DNA of 64,000 nt, from the NCBI GenBank assembly GCA_963780675.1, contig CAWACR010000010.1:650021-714020 (forward strand), given 5' to 3'. Origin of the DNA: JAHECE01 sp963780675. GTDB taxonomy: Bacteria > Actinomycetota > Actinomycetes > Actinomycetales > JAHECE01. Below, piece after piece: positions 28,005-39,947 of the stretch (position 1 is the stretch's first letter; each line of letters starts with the position of its first letter). The notes below the pieces were generated by a model. That model was not told the DNA's origin. It saw only the letters and a program-made list of their open reading frames with translations, and ran no database searches. The translations under genes and the position numbers were made by a program.

Positions 28005-29432
28005 ATGTCCGACGGCGATCCTCCCGCGCGCGAGCACGGCCGCGACACCGGCACCCCGCGCCGCCTCGCGCACGGTCTCGTGGGGCCGCGGCACCGCCCC
28101 CACGGGAACGTCCGGCGCCGCCCGGGGCAGCTCATGGTCGCCGCGTTCGCGAGCGTCATCGGCGTCGGGACGCTCTTGCTCACGAGCCGGGCCGCGACGG
28201 CCGGGGAGGGCTTCACCTCGGTTCAGGACGCGCTGTTCACGGCGACGTCGGCGGTGTGCGTGACGGGGCTGGTCGTGGTGGACACGCCGACGCACTGGTC
28301 GACGTTCGGCCAGGTGGTGATCCTGGCGCTGATCCAGGTGGGCGGGCTGGGGATCCTGCTGACGGCGTCGCTGCTCGGGCTGCTGATCTCCCGCCAGATG
28401 GGGCTGCAGACCCGGCTCATGGCGGCCGCGGAGACGCGGACGGTCCGGCTGGGGGACGTCAAGGGCGTGCTGGTCCGGGTGATCGGGATCAGCCTGATCA
28501 TCGAGGCGATCCTCGCCGTGGCGCTCGCGGCGCGGTTCTGGCTGGGGTACGGCCACGCCCTGGGCGAGGCGGCGTGGCTCGGGGTGTTCCACGCCGTGTC
28601 CGCGTTCAACAACGCCGGGTTCGCGCTGTGGAGCGACAACCTCATGGGGTTCGCGGCGGACCCGTGGATCTGCGTGCCGATCTCGCTCGCGGTGATCATC
28701 GGCGGCATCGGCTTCCCCGTGCTTCTGGAGCTCCGGCGCCACTTCCGTCGGCCGAAGCGGTGGAGCCTGCACACCAAGCTCACCCTGTCGCTGACCGCGA
28801 TCCTGCTGGTGTCCGGATGGATCTTCTTCACCGTCGCGGAGTGGGGCAACCCCGCGACGCTCGGCCCGCTCGACGTCGGGGGGAAGTTGCTCGCCGGGTG
28901 GTTCCAGGGCGTCATGCCGCGCACCGCCGGCTTCAACTCGGTGGACATCGCCGCCATGAACACCGGGACGCTCTTCGGCAGCGACATCCTCATGATCATC
29001 GGCGGCGGTTCGGCGGGCACCGCCGGTGGCCTCAAGGTGACCACCGTCGCCGTCCTGGTCATGGTGACGATCTCCGAATTGCGCGGCGACCCTGACGTGA
29101 CCGTCTTCGACCGGCGGATCATGCCGTTCGGCCAGCGCCAGGCGCTGTCCGTGGCGATGCTGAGCCTCTCGGTGGTGGCGGGCGCGACGCTCGTGCTCGC
29201 GATGACCTCCCCGTTCTCGCTGGACGACGTGCTGTACGAGGTGATCTCCGCGTTCTCCCTGGTGGGGCTCTCGACCGGGATCACGGCGTCGCTCGAGGGA
29301 TGGCAGCAGCTCGTCATCGTCGCGCTGATGTTCATCGGGCGGCTCGGTCCGGTGACCTTCGCCTCGGCCCTCGCGATGCGTGAGAAGAACCGCGTCATCC
29401 GCCACCCGGCGAGCCTGCCGATCATCGGGTGA
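28005..29432 (+). CDS. trkH: TrkH/KtrB-family potassium uptake protein
   Basis: 475 aa. Four MPM repeats with selectivity loops are visible, for example TSAVCVTGL near 85, SAFNNAGF near 203, PRTAGFNSVD near 305 and SLVGLSTGI near 423. It forms the membrane K+ channel part of a Trk/Ktr system and needs a TrkA/KtrA partner that is not in this window. CATAAT at 27964-27969 is a good -10, and GGAGA precedes ATG 28005. It lies 1 kb from the tRNA-Lys island carrying kdp. Confidence 0.93.
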   Translation: MSDGDPPAREHGRDTGTPRRLAHGLVGPRHRPHGNVRRRPGQLMVAAFASVIGVGTLLLTSRAATAGEGFTSVQDALFTATSAVCVTGLVVVDTPTHWSTFGQVVILALIQVGGLGILLTASLLGLLISRQMGLQTRLMAAAETRTVRLGDVKGVLVRVIGISLIIEAILAVALAARFWLGYGHALGEAAWLGVFHAVSAFNNAGFALWSDNLMGFAADPWICVPISLAVIIGGIGFPVLLELRRHFRRPKRWSLHTKLTLSLTAILLVSGWIFFTVAEWGNPATLGPLDVGGKLLAGWFQGVMPRTAGFNSVDIAAMNTGTLFGSDILMIIGGGSAGTAGGLKVTTVAVLVMVTISELRGDPDVTVFDRRIMPFGQRQALSVAMLSLSVVAGATLVLAMTSPFSLDDVLYEVISAFSLVGLSTGITASLEGWQQLVIVALMFIGRLGPVTFASALAMREKNRVIRHPASLPIIG

Positions 29433-29475
29433 GGTGGGGTGGGGCCTGGTGGGGCTTGGTGGGACCCGGGCGGGA
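29433..29475 (+). repeat. G-run tract after trkH
   Basis: Directly after the trkH stop come four or more runs of three to four G separated by short loops (GGGGTGGGG, GGTGGGG, GGTGGG). This could form a G-quadruplex in DNA or mRNA. There is no gene in 29433-29616. Confidence 0.45.
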
Positions 29476-29616
29476 CCCGGCCGGGCGCCGTCGTCGGTCC
29501 CGTCCGACGGCCGGCCTCCGGACCCGGGGAAGATCCGTCGCGGAAGTCGGTACGAAGGTTGCCCACCGCGCGGACGATGGGCCTGACGTCTGACCCGTCC
29601 CGCGAAGGGGGCCGCC

Positions 29617-30270
29617 ATGAGCACTGTCGCGCCACTCGCCCTGCCTGCCACGCTGCGCCCGGGAGGGCACGCGGGGGCGGTCGACCTGCTGCGGCGGTAC
29701 TTCGGACCCGTGACCGAGGACCAGGGGTTCGCGGGCGCGCACTTCGAGCGGTTCGGCGGCGGGGGTGACCGACCCGAGGTGGCGAGCGTCTTCACCGCAG
29801 AGGACCTGGTGGCGGTGGGCCTGCTGGACGTCGTGGTACCGCCGAGGGCGGCGCTCGCGATCCTGGGGCCGCGTGCCGGGGAGCTCGGGGCACTGCTCGG
29901 CGAGATCCCCACGGACCTGGACCTGGCCGACGTCGACCCGGCCGAGATCACACCCTCGTGGGCTCCGTGGCGGCTGTGGGAAGCGCTGCACGGGCTCGAC
30001 GACGTGGACGCCGTGGTGGCCGGGACGCTGGTCGCGCGGAAGCGGCCGCGACTGGTGCCCGTGTACGACCGATCGGTCGAGGACCTGCTCATGCCCACCG
30101 AGATGCTGTGGGTCTCGCTCGCACGGGCGCTGCGAGCCGACGGCGGCGCGCTCCAACGCCGACTGGTGGCGCTGCGCGAGGAGGCGGGGGTCGGGGCGGA
30201 CATCTCGGCGGTGCGGGTCTTCGAGATCGTCGCGTGGATGACGGCACGGGGGCTCGCGGGCGAGGGGTGA
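29617..30270 (+). CDS. DUF6308-family protein
   Basis: 217 aa, soluble, mostly helical. LVARKRPRLVPVYDRSVEDL near 140-160 matches the conserved core of actinobacterial DUF6308 proteins; no enzymatic function is established. Start ATG 29617 with AGGGGG upstream. It is the last backbone gene before tRNA-Lys. Confidence 0.7.
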   Translation: MSTVAPLALPATLRPGGHAGAVDLLRRYFGPVTEDQGFAGAHFERFGGGGDRPEVASVFTAEDLVAVGLLDVVVPPRAALAILGPRAGELGALLGEIPTDLDLADVDPAEITPSWAPWRLWEALHGLDDVDAVVAGTLVARKRPRLVPVYDRSVEDLLMPTEMLWVSLARALRADGGALQRRLVALREEAGVGADISAVRVFEIVAWMTARGLAGEG

Positions 30271-30423
30271 GCGGGCGGCTCGCCGTCGTCGTCGAAGAGG
30301 GCGTCGCGGGGCCGGGCGTTCTTCGCGGACCGGGGCGCGTTGCGTGGCCGGGCGTCGAGGCGGCCGGCTCGCCTAGAGTTAGCGAGCGGCGGGACGGGTG
30401 CTGCCCGACACCCCGCCGAGCGA

Positions 30424-30496
30424 GGGCCTCTAGCTCAACTGGCAGAGCAGCTGACTTTTAATCCGCGGGTTGTGGGTTCGAGCCCCACGGGGCCCA
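30424..30496 (+). tRNA. tRNA-Lys (anticodon TTT)
   Basis: 73 nt: acceptor GGGCCTC pairs with GGGGCCC (30489-30495). The D-loop is AGCTCAACTGGCAGAGC, the anticodon loop CTTTTAA gives UUU, and the T-loop is GGTTCGAGCCC. CCA is not encoded. The 3' half is the integration site of the island that follows. Confidence 0.97.
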
Positions 30497-30499
30497 CGT
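30459..30499 (+). other. att1: tRNA-proximal attachment site (attL)
   Basis: 41 bp from the anticodon loop through the tRNA 3' end, repeated without change at 38696-38736 and with decay at 48623 and 51865. It keeps the tRNA gene intact after integration. Confidence 0.88.
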
Positions 30500-30532
30500 G
30501 ACCTGCGGTTTCGCATCGCGTGTGGTTGGCTG

Positions 30533-30561
30533 CGAACCAGAAACGAACCAAGAACGAACCA
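30533..30561. repeat. Three CGAACCA direct repeats, period 11 (integrase arm sites?)
   Basis: CGAACCA at 30533, 30544 and 30555, exactly one helical turn apart, between att1 and the integrase stop. Evenly phased direct repeats beside att are typical of tyrosine-integrase arm-binding sites. Confidence 0.7.
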
Positions 30562-30562
30562 C

Positions 30563-31714
30563 TTATCCCCGCGCGGTCAGCTCTGCGAGGGCGACGGCGT
30601 GGTCGGCGGTGGTGACGGCTCGGCGCCCGAGGTAGTGGTCGAGGGTGGTCGAGGGGCGGGCGTGGCCGAGTTGGTCGGCGATGTGCCGGATGCTGAAACC
30701 TTGGTCGTCCAGGCGGGAGGCGACGGTCTTGCGGAAGGTGTGGCTGGTCACCCACGGGTAGCCGATCCGGTCCAGTGTGGCGCGCAGGTCGGCCTGGGTG
30801 TTGGACGGGTCGCGCAGCTGGCCGGTGGGTGAGCAGAACACCACCCCGGCGGGTCCGGTCGGGCGGCCGGCGGCCCGGCGGTGGCGCAGCGTGTCGAGGA
30901 CCGGGGCGGGCAGGGCGAGGATGCGCTGGGACGCGATGGTCTTGGTGCGCGGCTGGATGCGCAGGCCCTTTCCGGGGACGCGGATGACGGTGGCGTTGAT
31001 GTGGACGGTGCCGGCGGTCAGGTCCAGGACGGCGTCGCGCACGGCGGCGGCTTCGCCGATGCGCACCCCGGTGCCGAGCATGAACTGCACCAGGTCGGGC
31101 AGGTCCAGGCGGACTGCTCGGCGGTCGGCGGCGAGGCGGTTCTGCAGGTCGCTGGCCTCGGCTGCGCTCAGGGCGCGGGCCTGAGGGTGGTCGCAGGCGA
31201 TGGGTCGGGAGTCCCGGACCGGGTTGTGACCGATCGCGCTGTGCCGCAAGGCGTCGGCGCACAAGCTGGACAGCGCCCGGCGGGCGGCCCGTGCCGGCTG
31301 GGTGCCCTTGTTGACCCGCACCATGGTCAGGGCCCGGTCGATGACTGCGGGGGTGAGCTCGCCCAGGCGGACTTCGCCCAGAGCCGGCTGGACATAGAGG
31401 CGGGCCGCGGCCTCGTACAGCTGGCGGGTGGCGGGCGCCAACGAGCTCGCCTCGAGGTCGGCCCGCCACAGGTCGATGGCCGCGGCGACCCGGGTCCCAC
31501 CGGTCCAGTCCCCGGCGGGGAAGACCGCCCGTTCCTCGATCGCGCCCAGGAGCCGGCTCTCGGCTTCCGTGCGGGTGGCGCCCCACCGCGTCACGGGCCG
31601 GCAGGTCCCGTCGAAGTCGCGGAACCTGGCCCGGGCCCGCACCCGCCCCGTGGCCGGGTCGTCGTGGAAGTCGATGTGCCCGTGCGCGCCCAGCGCCAGT
31701 GGTGGTCGTCCCAT
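30563..31714 (-). CDS. int: Tyrosine-type site-specific integrase
   Basis: 383 aa. An AP2-like arm-binding N domain (HIDFHDDPATGRVRARARF), a SAM-like core-binding domain (about 80-170), and a catalytic domain with Arg in GTGVRIGEAA near 230. HTFRKTVASR follows near 319, then LGHARPSTTLDHYLG with the nucleophile Tyr near 350. It should recombine the tRNA-Lys 3' end. Its stop abuts the third CGAACCA arm repeat. It appears intact, unlike the two integrase fragments further along the island. Confidence 0.93.
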   Translation of the reverse strand: MGRPPLALGAHGHIDFHDDPATGRVRARARFRDFDGTCRPVTRWGATRTEAESRLLGAIEERAVFPAGDWTGGTRVAAAIDLWRADLEASSLAPATRQLYEAAARLYVQPALGEVRLGELTPAVIDRALTMVRVNKGTQPARAARRALSSLCADALRHSAIGHNPVRDSRPIACDHPQARALSAAEASDLQNRLAADRRAVRLDLPDLVQFMLGTGVRIGEAAAVRDAVLDLTAGTVHINATVIRVPGKGLRIQPRTKTIASQRILALPAPVLDTLRHRRAAGRPTGPAGVVFCSPTGQLRDPSNTQADLRATLDRIGYPWVTSHTFRKTVASRLDDQGFSIRHIADQLGHARPSTTLDHYLGRRAVTTADHAVALAELTARG

Positions 31715-31850
31715 CCACGCACGCTAGGCCCGCCCAGGCGGTGAGAGTGCCCGCCAGTACGGTGGCCGCGCGAGCACCTCGGTCACCCACCGCGGATAGG
31801 GTCGGGCCGGCCGCGTGGACAACGCGGAAGGACGACGAGACGAGGCACGA

Positions 31851-34896
<3,046 letters not shown>

Positions 34897-34904
<8 letters not shown>

Positions 34905-35719
34905 CCGACTGGTACCCGCCGCCGGCCCCGCCTCGCCCGGTCGCCGACGGCATCCGCGCCCGAAGCCGGCGCGGGCCGATCGCCCAGACCTGGTGGTCCG
35001 AGCGGTTCATCGAGGTGCTTGAGTCGCTCGGCGTCGGAGCCCGGCTCCAGCGCGGGCGCACCTACGCCCGCAAGGGCCAGGTCATCGACCTCACGGTCGG
35101 ACCGGGTACGGTGACCGCCCGCGTCCAGGGCACACGAGCCCAGCCCTACCGGGTCCGCATCGGCGTCGCCCCGTTCGACAAGACGATGTGGGCCACGGTC
35201 ACCCAGGCGCTGGCCGGCGACGCCTGGTACATCGCCAAGCTCCTCGCAGGCGAGATGCCCGAGGACATCGAGACCGTGTTCACCTCCGTCGGGCTGTCGC
35301 TGTTCCCCTCCACCGCGGCCGAGCTGTCGATGGACTGCACCTGCCCGGACTGGTCGGTGCCGTGCAAGCACCTCGCCGCGGTGTTCTACCTGCTGGCCGA
35401 GTCCTTCGACGACGACCCGTTCGGCATCCTCGCCTGGCGAGGACGCGACCGGGCCGACCTGCTCGAGACACTCGCGGCGCTTCGGACCGGCACCCACGCG
35501 GCCGACCGGGCCGCCCAGACCGAGGCAGCCGCGCCGCTCGCCGAGTGCCTCGACTCCTACTTCACCCTCCAGGCAGCGCTGTCGCCCGCAGCGCCGGTCG
35601 TGGCACCGGCCGACACCCTGCTCGGCCAGGTGCCACCGGTCGAGGTGACCGTTCGCGGAGCCACCCTCGTCGAGACGCTCCGTGCGGCATACGTCCGACT
35701 CGGGCAACCCGACCGCTGA
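34897..35719 (+). pseudogene. SWIM zinc-finger protein, frameshifted near its start
   Basis: ATG 34897 overlaps the helicase stop. The opening codons (MSSRLVPAAGP) run out of frame. The homologous part continues in another frame from about 34,930 as ADGIRARSRRGPIAQTWWSE, then RFIEVLESLGVGARLQRGR, a typical SWIM-protein N terminus. The zinc motif CxC-x-CxH is in CTCPDWSVPCKHLAAVFY. SWIM proteins are usually encoded directly after this helicase type and probably act with it on nucleic acids. One +1 shift in the first 40 nt disables the normal start. Confidence 0.75.
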
Positions 35720-35742
35720 CACCTCGAACGCGAAGCCCCTGT

Positions 35743-35900
35743 GCCCCGTCGGCCCGCAGCGCACCGCCCCCCCTCGAGGAGCCGGGCGCGGTGCCGGACC
35801 GCCCCCACCCCGTACCGGGGCTGGGCAGACATCCCCGACCAGTACGGACGCCGCTGGTCCGACGACGACGGCGAGAGCAAGCCCCCGCGATCCCAGCCTG
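35743..35900 (+). pseudogene. Remnant of a pRiA4b ORF-3-like gene
   Basis: About 150 bp resemble the 3' part of the intact gene at 50371-50901, including WADIPDQYGRRWSDDDGESK. The reading frame is broken before this segment and no start is evident. It is a decayed second copy in segment 1 of the island. Confidence 0.65.
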
Positions 35901-36077
35901 GAGTCCCGTGCTCCGTCACGGGGGTAGGGCGGACCCCGCCGGCGCGCGTGAGGCAGCGACCGGTGCTGCGCAGCGTGCTTGACGCTCGTAGCGGCTCAGA
36001 CGCGGTTCGCGGTCGCACTCGACCACGCTCGTGCGACTCACCGTTGGGGGCGGAGACTGGCGATGCACCGTCTGGCC

Positions 36078-36233
36078 TCATGCTTGGACGAAGTGCGCCC
36101 GGCGGCCACGAGCCGCCTCTCCGCGGCGCAGTACGCCGTCGGCTGCGAGCCTGTTGAGGACCTGCAGGGCTCCTTGCGCGGTGTAGCTCGTGACGTCGGC
36201 GAAGTCGCCGCTGGAGATCACGGGTAGTTGTGA
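36078..36233 (-). pseudogene. Winged-helix remnant, possibly a Fic-protein C terminus
   Basis: The reverse frame between stop codons reads PVISSGDFADVTSYTAQGAL then QVLNRLAADGVLRRG, resembling the C-terminal winged helix of Fic-family proteins. No start or Fic core is present. Just upstream, TTGTGATT (36228-36235) and AATCACAA (36248-36255) form an inverted repeat. Confidence 0.4.
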
Positions 36234-36387
36234 TTACGCGACGAGCAAATCACAACGCGACCTCGCGAGGGCGCGTGCCGTGCGGGTTTCGCGCCATGTC
36301 GAGTCGGAGCTGCGGACGTGTGCCAGGCTGGTCTCGATGAGAGAGACCGCGAGATCGAGGTCTCGACCTTCTTCCTGGGCGCTCGGC

Positions 36388-36410
36388 TGGCAGCCATCTG
36401 GCAGCCTTCT
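36388..36410 (+). repeat. Island repeat copy D (two 11-bp units)
   Basis: TGGCAGCCATC followed by TGGCAGCCTTC plus T. Identical to copies at 38564, 38906 and 48492. Here it abuts the truncated histidine-kinase fragment, marking a recombination junction. Confidence 0.85.
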
Positions 36411-36412
36411 CG

Positions 36413-36640
36413 GTGAGCACTCCGGCCGCGCAGGCTGCCACTTGCGTGTTGCGGTACCTGCCCTACACGGTCGTGGTCGAGGTCTCCGACGACGGCGCGG
36501 CGGCGTCCAGGTCCTCGGCAGCCGGATCCCAACTCGGCTTCGTCGGAATCAGGGAACGGGCGGCGCTGTTCGGCGGCCGACTCGAAGCCGGCCCGGCCGA
36601 GGCGGGCGGCTGGGTGCTGCGCGCGGAGTTCCCTGGATGA
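36413..36640 (+). pseudogene. C-terminal fragment of a NarL-type sensor histidine kinase
   Basis: About 65 residues match only the end of a HisKA_3-type kinase ATPase domain: VVVEVSDDGAAA and LGFVGIRERAALFGGRLEAG. The dimerisation domain, phosphohistidine and N-box are missing. The homology begins within a few bases of island repeat D, so the 5' part was lost there. The stop overlaps the response-regulator start (ATGA). Confidence 0.8.
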
Positions 36641-37275
36641 TCCGCCTGCTGCTCGTCGAGGACCAGGCCCTCGTCCGAGCCGGCATGCGCACCCTGCTGG
36701 AGGTCGAACCCGACCTGCTCATCGTCGGAGAGGCAGCCGACGGCAGCGAGGCGGTCGCCAGCGCCGCGGCCCTTCAGCCCGACGTCGCGCTCATGGACAT
36801 CCGCATGCCGGTCATGGACGGCATCCGCGCGACCGAGCAGATCGTCGCCGCGGACACGCCGACCCGCGTCTGCGTGCTCACCACCTTTGGGCTCGACGAG
36901 TACCTGTTCGATGCGCTGAGCGCCGGCGCCTCCGGGTTCCTCGTCAAGACCGACACCCCCGCCCGCATGATCGCCACGATCCGCGCCGTCGCTGCAGGCG
37001 AGTACGCCCTCGGGACCGAGACAACGGCCGTGCTCGTCCAGCGCTACACCACGGGCCCCCGACCGGGCACCGACGATCGGCTCGCCTCCCTGACACCACG
37101 CGAACGGGAGGTGTTCTGGCTACTCGCCGACGGGCTGTCCAACGGCGAGATCGCCGCCCGGCTCCGCGTGGGCGATGGCACCGTGAAGACCCACGTCGCA
37201 CGCATCCTCATGAAGCTCGACCTACGAGACCGGGTGCAGGCCGTCGTCCTCGCCCACCGCGGCCGGCGCGGGTGA
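36637..37275 (+). CDS. NarL/LuxR-family response regulator
   Basis: 212 aa. Receiver domain with acidic pair in LLLVEDQALVRAGM, phospho-Asp in VALMDIRMPVMDGI (residue 54) and Lys in GFLVKTDTPARM. LuxR HTH at about 150-205 (LTPREREVFWLLADGLSNGE). ATG 36637 overlaps the kinase fragment by 4 nt. With its kinase truncated it is an orphan; regulon unknown. Confidence 0.9.
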   Translation: MIRLLLVEDQALVRAGMRTLLEVEPDLLIVGEAADGSEAVASAAALQPDVALMDIRMPVMDGIRATEQIVAADTPTRVCVLTTFGLDEYLFDALSAGASGFLVKTDTPARMIATIRAVAAGEYALGTETTAVLVQRYTTGPRPGTDDRLASLTPREREVFWLLADGLSNGEIAARLRVGDGTVKTHVARILMKLDLRDRVQAVVLAHRGRRG

Positions 37276-37379
37276 AGCATTGACGGCGACCCCGTTCGTG
37301 CACGCCCCACATCGCCGCCATCGCGCACCTCGGGCGGCCGCCGTCCCCCCACGGGGGGAGGCACCCCGGGTGGTGGTGT

Positions 37380-37395
37380 CATGGCTGATACCATG
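37380..37395 (+). promoter_or_regulatory. Toxin-antitoxin operator/leaderless promoter
   Basis: The palindrome CATGG-CTGATA-CCATG covers TACCAT (37389-37394), a -10-like box 6 nt before ATG 37401. Autoregulation by the RHH antitoxin is likely. Confidence 0.5.
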
Positions 37396-37400
37396 GGGTA

Positions 37401-37604
37401 ATGGCGATGACCCTGCGACTGACCGATAGGGAGACTGAGGCGCTCCGCCGCCGCGCGCAGTTGGAGTCTCGTTCGATGCAGGATGTGGCCCGGCAAGCCG
37501 TGCGGGAGTACGTGGAGAGCCACAGTCGAGCCGAGCTGCTCGACCAGGTCCTCGACGAGGAGCTGCCTCGCTACGCGGAGGCCTTGGAGCGGCTCGGTCA
37601 GTGA
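37401..37604 (+). CDS. Ribbon-helix-helix antitoxin of a Doc-type pair
   Basis: 67 aa. MTLRLTDRETEALRRRA (starting at the second Met) is a CopG/Arc-type RHH DNA-binding strand and helix. The C-terminal part LLDQVLDEELPRYAEALERL should bind the toxin. The stop overlaps the toxin GTG by 4 nt. The operator overlaps its leaderless start. Confidence 0.8.
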   Translation: MAMTLRLTDRETEALRRRAQLESRSMQDVARQAVREYVESHSRAELLDQVLDEELPRYAEALERLGQ

Positions 37605-37984
37605 TCTACCTGACGCTGTCCGAACTGCTGCATGTCGCCGAGCGAACGCTTGGCCCCGAGGTGCCCGTGCGCGACTACGGGTTGCTGGAGTCGGCCTTGG
37701 CGCGTCCGCAATCGACCGCCTTCGGGAGCGACGCCTACGACGGCCTCGAGCAGAAGGCCGGCGCATTGCTGCACTCGTTGGCCCGCAACCATGCGCTGGT
37801 CGACGGCAACAAGCGACTGGCGCTCGCGGCGACTATCGCCTTCTTGGGACTCAACGGCTACCGGCTCACCCTCACCAACAACGAGGCATACACACTCATC
37901 ATCGAGGTCGCCACAGGGCAACTCGATGACGTCGCGGACATCGCTGAGCGCATCAGGGCCAGCATCGCTCCCCGAATCAAGTGA
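37601..37984 (+). CDS. doc: Fic/Doc-family toxin (death on curing)
   Basis: 127 aa, Doc length. The Fic motif is HALVDGNKRLALAA near residue 63-76, with the catalytic His and the GNKR phosphate-binding loop. Doc phosphorylates elongation factor Tu and stops translation; the antitoxin upstream neutralises it. Translation is coupled to the antitoxin through a GTGA overlap. It probably stabilises segment 1 of the island. Confidence 0.9.
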   Translation: MIYLTLSELLHVAERTLGPEVPVRDYGLLESALARPQSTAFGSDAYDGLEQKAGALLHSLARNHALVDGNKRLALAATIAFLGLNGYRLTLTNNEAYTLIIEVATGQLDDVADIAERIRASIAPRIK

Positions 37985-38074
37985 CGGTGGCTCCACGACT
38001 GCAGGTGCGCCACACCGCCGCGTAGGGCGAGACGCAACCGCCACAAGCCTGGCCAGGGCCACAAGCCCGCCACC

Positions 38075-38488
38075 ATGCCCCTCACCGTGCCCGTCCTGCG
38101 GGTCCTCGAGGCCTGCCGCGGCCAGCGAGTATCCGGGCCGCTGATCCGCCGCCCCGTCTCCGGCAAGCCCATCGACCGCCGCGACATCTACCGCATGGTC
38201 GCCCGGATCGCCAAGACCGCCGGCATCCAGCGACACATCAGCCCCCACTCCCCGCGCCACGCCGCTATCACCAACACCCTGGACGCCGGGGTCCCGCTAC
38301 GCGACGCCCAGATCCTGGCCCGCCACGCCGACCCCCGCACCACCGAGCACTACGACCGCGTCCGCGGCATCCTCGACCGCCACGGCGTGCACTTCCTCAC
38401 CGCAGACAGTCCCAACGCCGCCTGGCAGCGCGAGCAGGAGGCACTTGAGCAGAAGAACGCCGCGCTGGACGAACCTCGACGGATGTAG
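38075..38488 (+). pseudogene. C-terminal fragment of a second tyrosine integrase
   Basis: 137 aa. HSPRHAAITNTLDAG and LARHADPRTTEHYDRVRG carry the H-x-x-R and Tyr of the catalytic domain. The first catalytic Arg and both N-terminal domains are absent. The preceding sequence (GHKPATMPLTVPV in frame) looks like interrupted integrase coding. It lies just before repeat A and att2 at the right end of segment 1. Confidence 0.8.
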
Positions 38489-38563
38489 GAACTCAAAGTG
38501 GGAAACTGGCGGACATGAGGCTCACGGAAGGTTTGCCGGCTCCGTCTCGCGTTCGGCGCGCGG

Positions 38564-38586
38564 TGGCAGCCATCTGGCAGCCTTCT
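38564..38586 (+). repeat. Island repeat copy A
   Basis: TGGCAGCCATC TGGCAGCCTTC T, ending 109 nt before att2. The 109-nt interval is homologous to that between copy B and att3. Confidence 0.9.
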
Positions 38587-38695
38587 CGGTTCACGCGGAC
38601 CCGATCCCGACCGACACCAACCGATACCGGTACCCGACCTGACCAGCCCAAACACACCTGATGCGACGGGTTCCGACAGTCGCGCCGGGGCCCCC

Positions 38696-38736
38696 TAATC
38701 CGCGGGTTGTGGGTTCGAGCCCCACGGGGCCCACGT
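38696..38736 (+). other. att2: perfect copy of the tRNA-Lys 3' end
   Basis: 41/41 identical to 30459-30499; it marks the right end of segment 1 and the left end of segment 2. A further 11-bp match (AATCCGCGGGT) is at 38796. Confidence 0.9.
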
Positions 38737-38905
38737 TTTCCCAGGTAAGACCGCATTTCTGGGGACGACCGCACCCGCAACGATGCAGGTCGTGGAATCC
38801 GCGGGTCGGACGTCGGCCCTAGGGGACGGCAGGAGACGTTCGCGCTGGTCAAGGCATTGACCGTGCGCCCGATGATGCGGCGGGGGTAGCCGAATTGCAG
38901 CGCGG

Positions 38906-38928
38906 TGGCAGCCATCTGGCAGCCTTCT
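38906..38928 (+). repeat. Island repeat copy C
   Basis: Same 23-bp sequence as the other copies, 170 bp beyond att2. There is no att match 109 nt downstream. The rest of 38737-39113 shows no gene. Confidence 0.85.
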
Positions 38929-39113
38929 CTTCTCAGACCGCATCGCGCAGAGAACTCGACCGAGGCCATCTCAAGGGCCGTTCAGTCGCCGAGCCCACCC
39001 CGACGGGCTGGCATCACCACCGGCCGGGACCTGGCGCACCTGGCCGCCGTCAGGGGGGCGAGACTCCAGACGCCTCGAGCGAACCCGCGGGTGGACAGCG
39101 GTGAGGACGAGGT

Positions 39114-39947
39114 TCAGCCGCCGTGCGTCCTCGAGTTTGCGAGGGCGGCGCCGACCTGGTCGGCGAGCAGGACCGCGACCCGGCGTTGTTCGATCGAGGG
39201 GTGGGCGATTCGGGTTGCTGCAGTGAGCAGGAACCGACCGTGGCTGACTCCGGCGCTCTGGATGTCGAGCTCTATCTGGTCATTGATGGGCAGGCCGTCG
39301 CGCTCGATGTTCAGGGCGTGCCCGCGCTGGGTCACGGAACCGTCGTGCCCGAGGCGCGTGCTCGGCCGACCCGTCCGGCCGGGGAGGTCGGGGAGGTCGG
39401 GGGGTTCGAACTGACAGGCGTCGATGTCGAGGACCTCGACGATCTGTTCGCAGACGTGGTCGATGAGGACTCTCGGCGACGTCGGCGGGATGGCGATGAT
39501 CTCCGCGGTCCGGAGCACGCCGTCGAGGTAGCCCGCCCGGCGACTCAGTCGTTCCTGTTGGCGGCGCCCCCAGAGCGTGAGTTCGGTGACCGCTCCCCCG
39601 ACGATCAGGAGCAGCACTGTCGCCGCGATGTCATCGCGGTCGGTGATCTTGAAGCTCCCGTAGGGCTGGGTCAGGAAGACGTCGAACCATGCCCCGCTGG
39701 ACAGCGCCGCGACGATCCCGGCCAGCCGCACACCGGTAGCTCCCGCAGCGACGACGACGAGGACCAGCACCAGGACGGCCGTGGTCGGGGTGACGCTCTC
39801 CCGGAACGCCGCCAACGCCGCGCACACCGCCAACGGCGTGATCGCAGCCGCCGCGACAAGCGCCGAACGATGCGACTGGACAATCGACTCCGCGCCCACA
39901 CCGCCATCAAACCACCGGCACCCACGCACGCGTCGACGTGCGGTCAT
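39114..39947 (-). CDS. Orphan DUF4118-domain membrane sensor (KdpD-like transmembrane module)
   Basis: 277 aa. Four helices at about 30-115, with SSGAWFDVFLTQPYGSFKI between TM3 and TM4 as in KdpD, then a coiled-coil linker and a GAF-like soluble part. No kinase or ATPase domain. It lies divergently upstream of kdp and may sense K+ or turgor and modulate KdpD; inference. Start ATG 39947 lacks a clear ribosome-binding site. Confidence 0.7.
   Translation of the reverse strand: MTARRRVRGCRWFDGGVGAESIVQSHRSALVAAAAITPLAVCAALAAFRESVTPTTAVLVLVLVVVAAGATGVRLAGIVAALSSGAWFDVFLTQPYGSFKITDRDDIAATVLLLIVGGAVTELTLWGRRQQERLSRRAGYLDGVLRTAEIIAIPPTSPRVLIDHVCEQIVEVLDIDACQFEPPDLPDLPGRTGRPSTRLGHDGSVTQRGHALNIERDGLPINDQIELDIQSAGVSHGRFLLTAATRIAHPSIEQRRVAVLLADQVGAALANSRTHGG

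Noticed and set aside
38796..38806. Fifth att-like core (AATCCGCGGGT)
   Set aside because: Only 11 bp match and the T-loop part is missing; probably chance or a trace too short to support.
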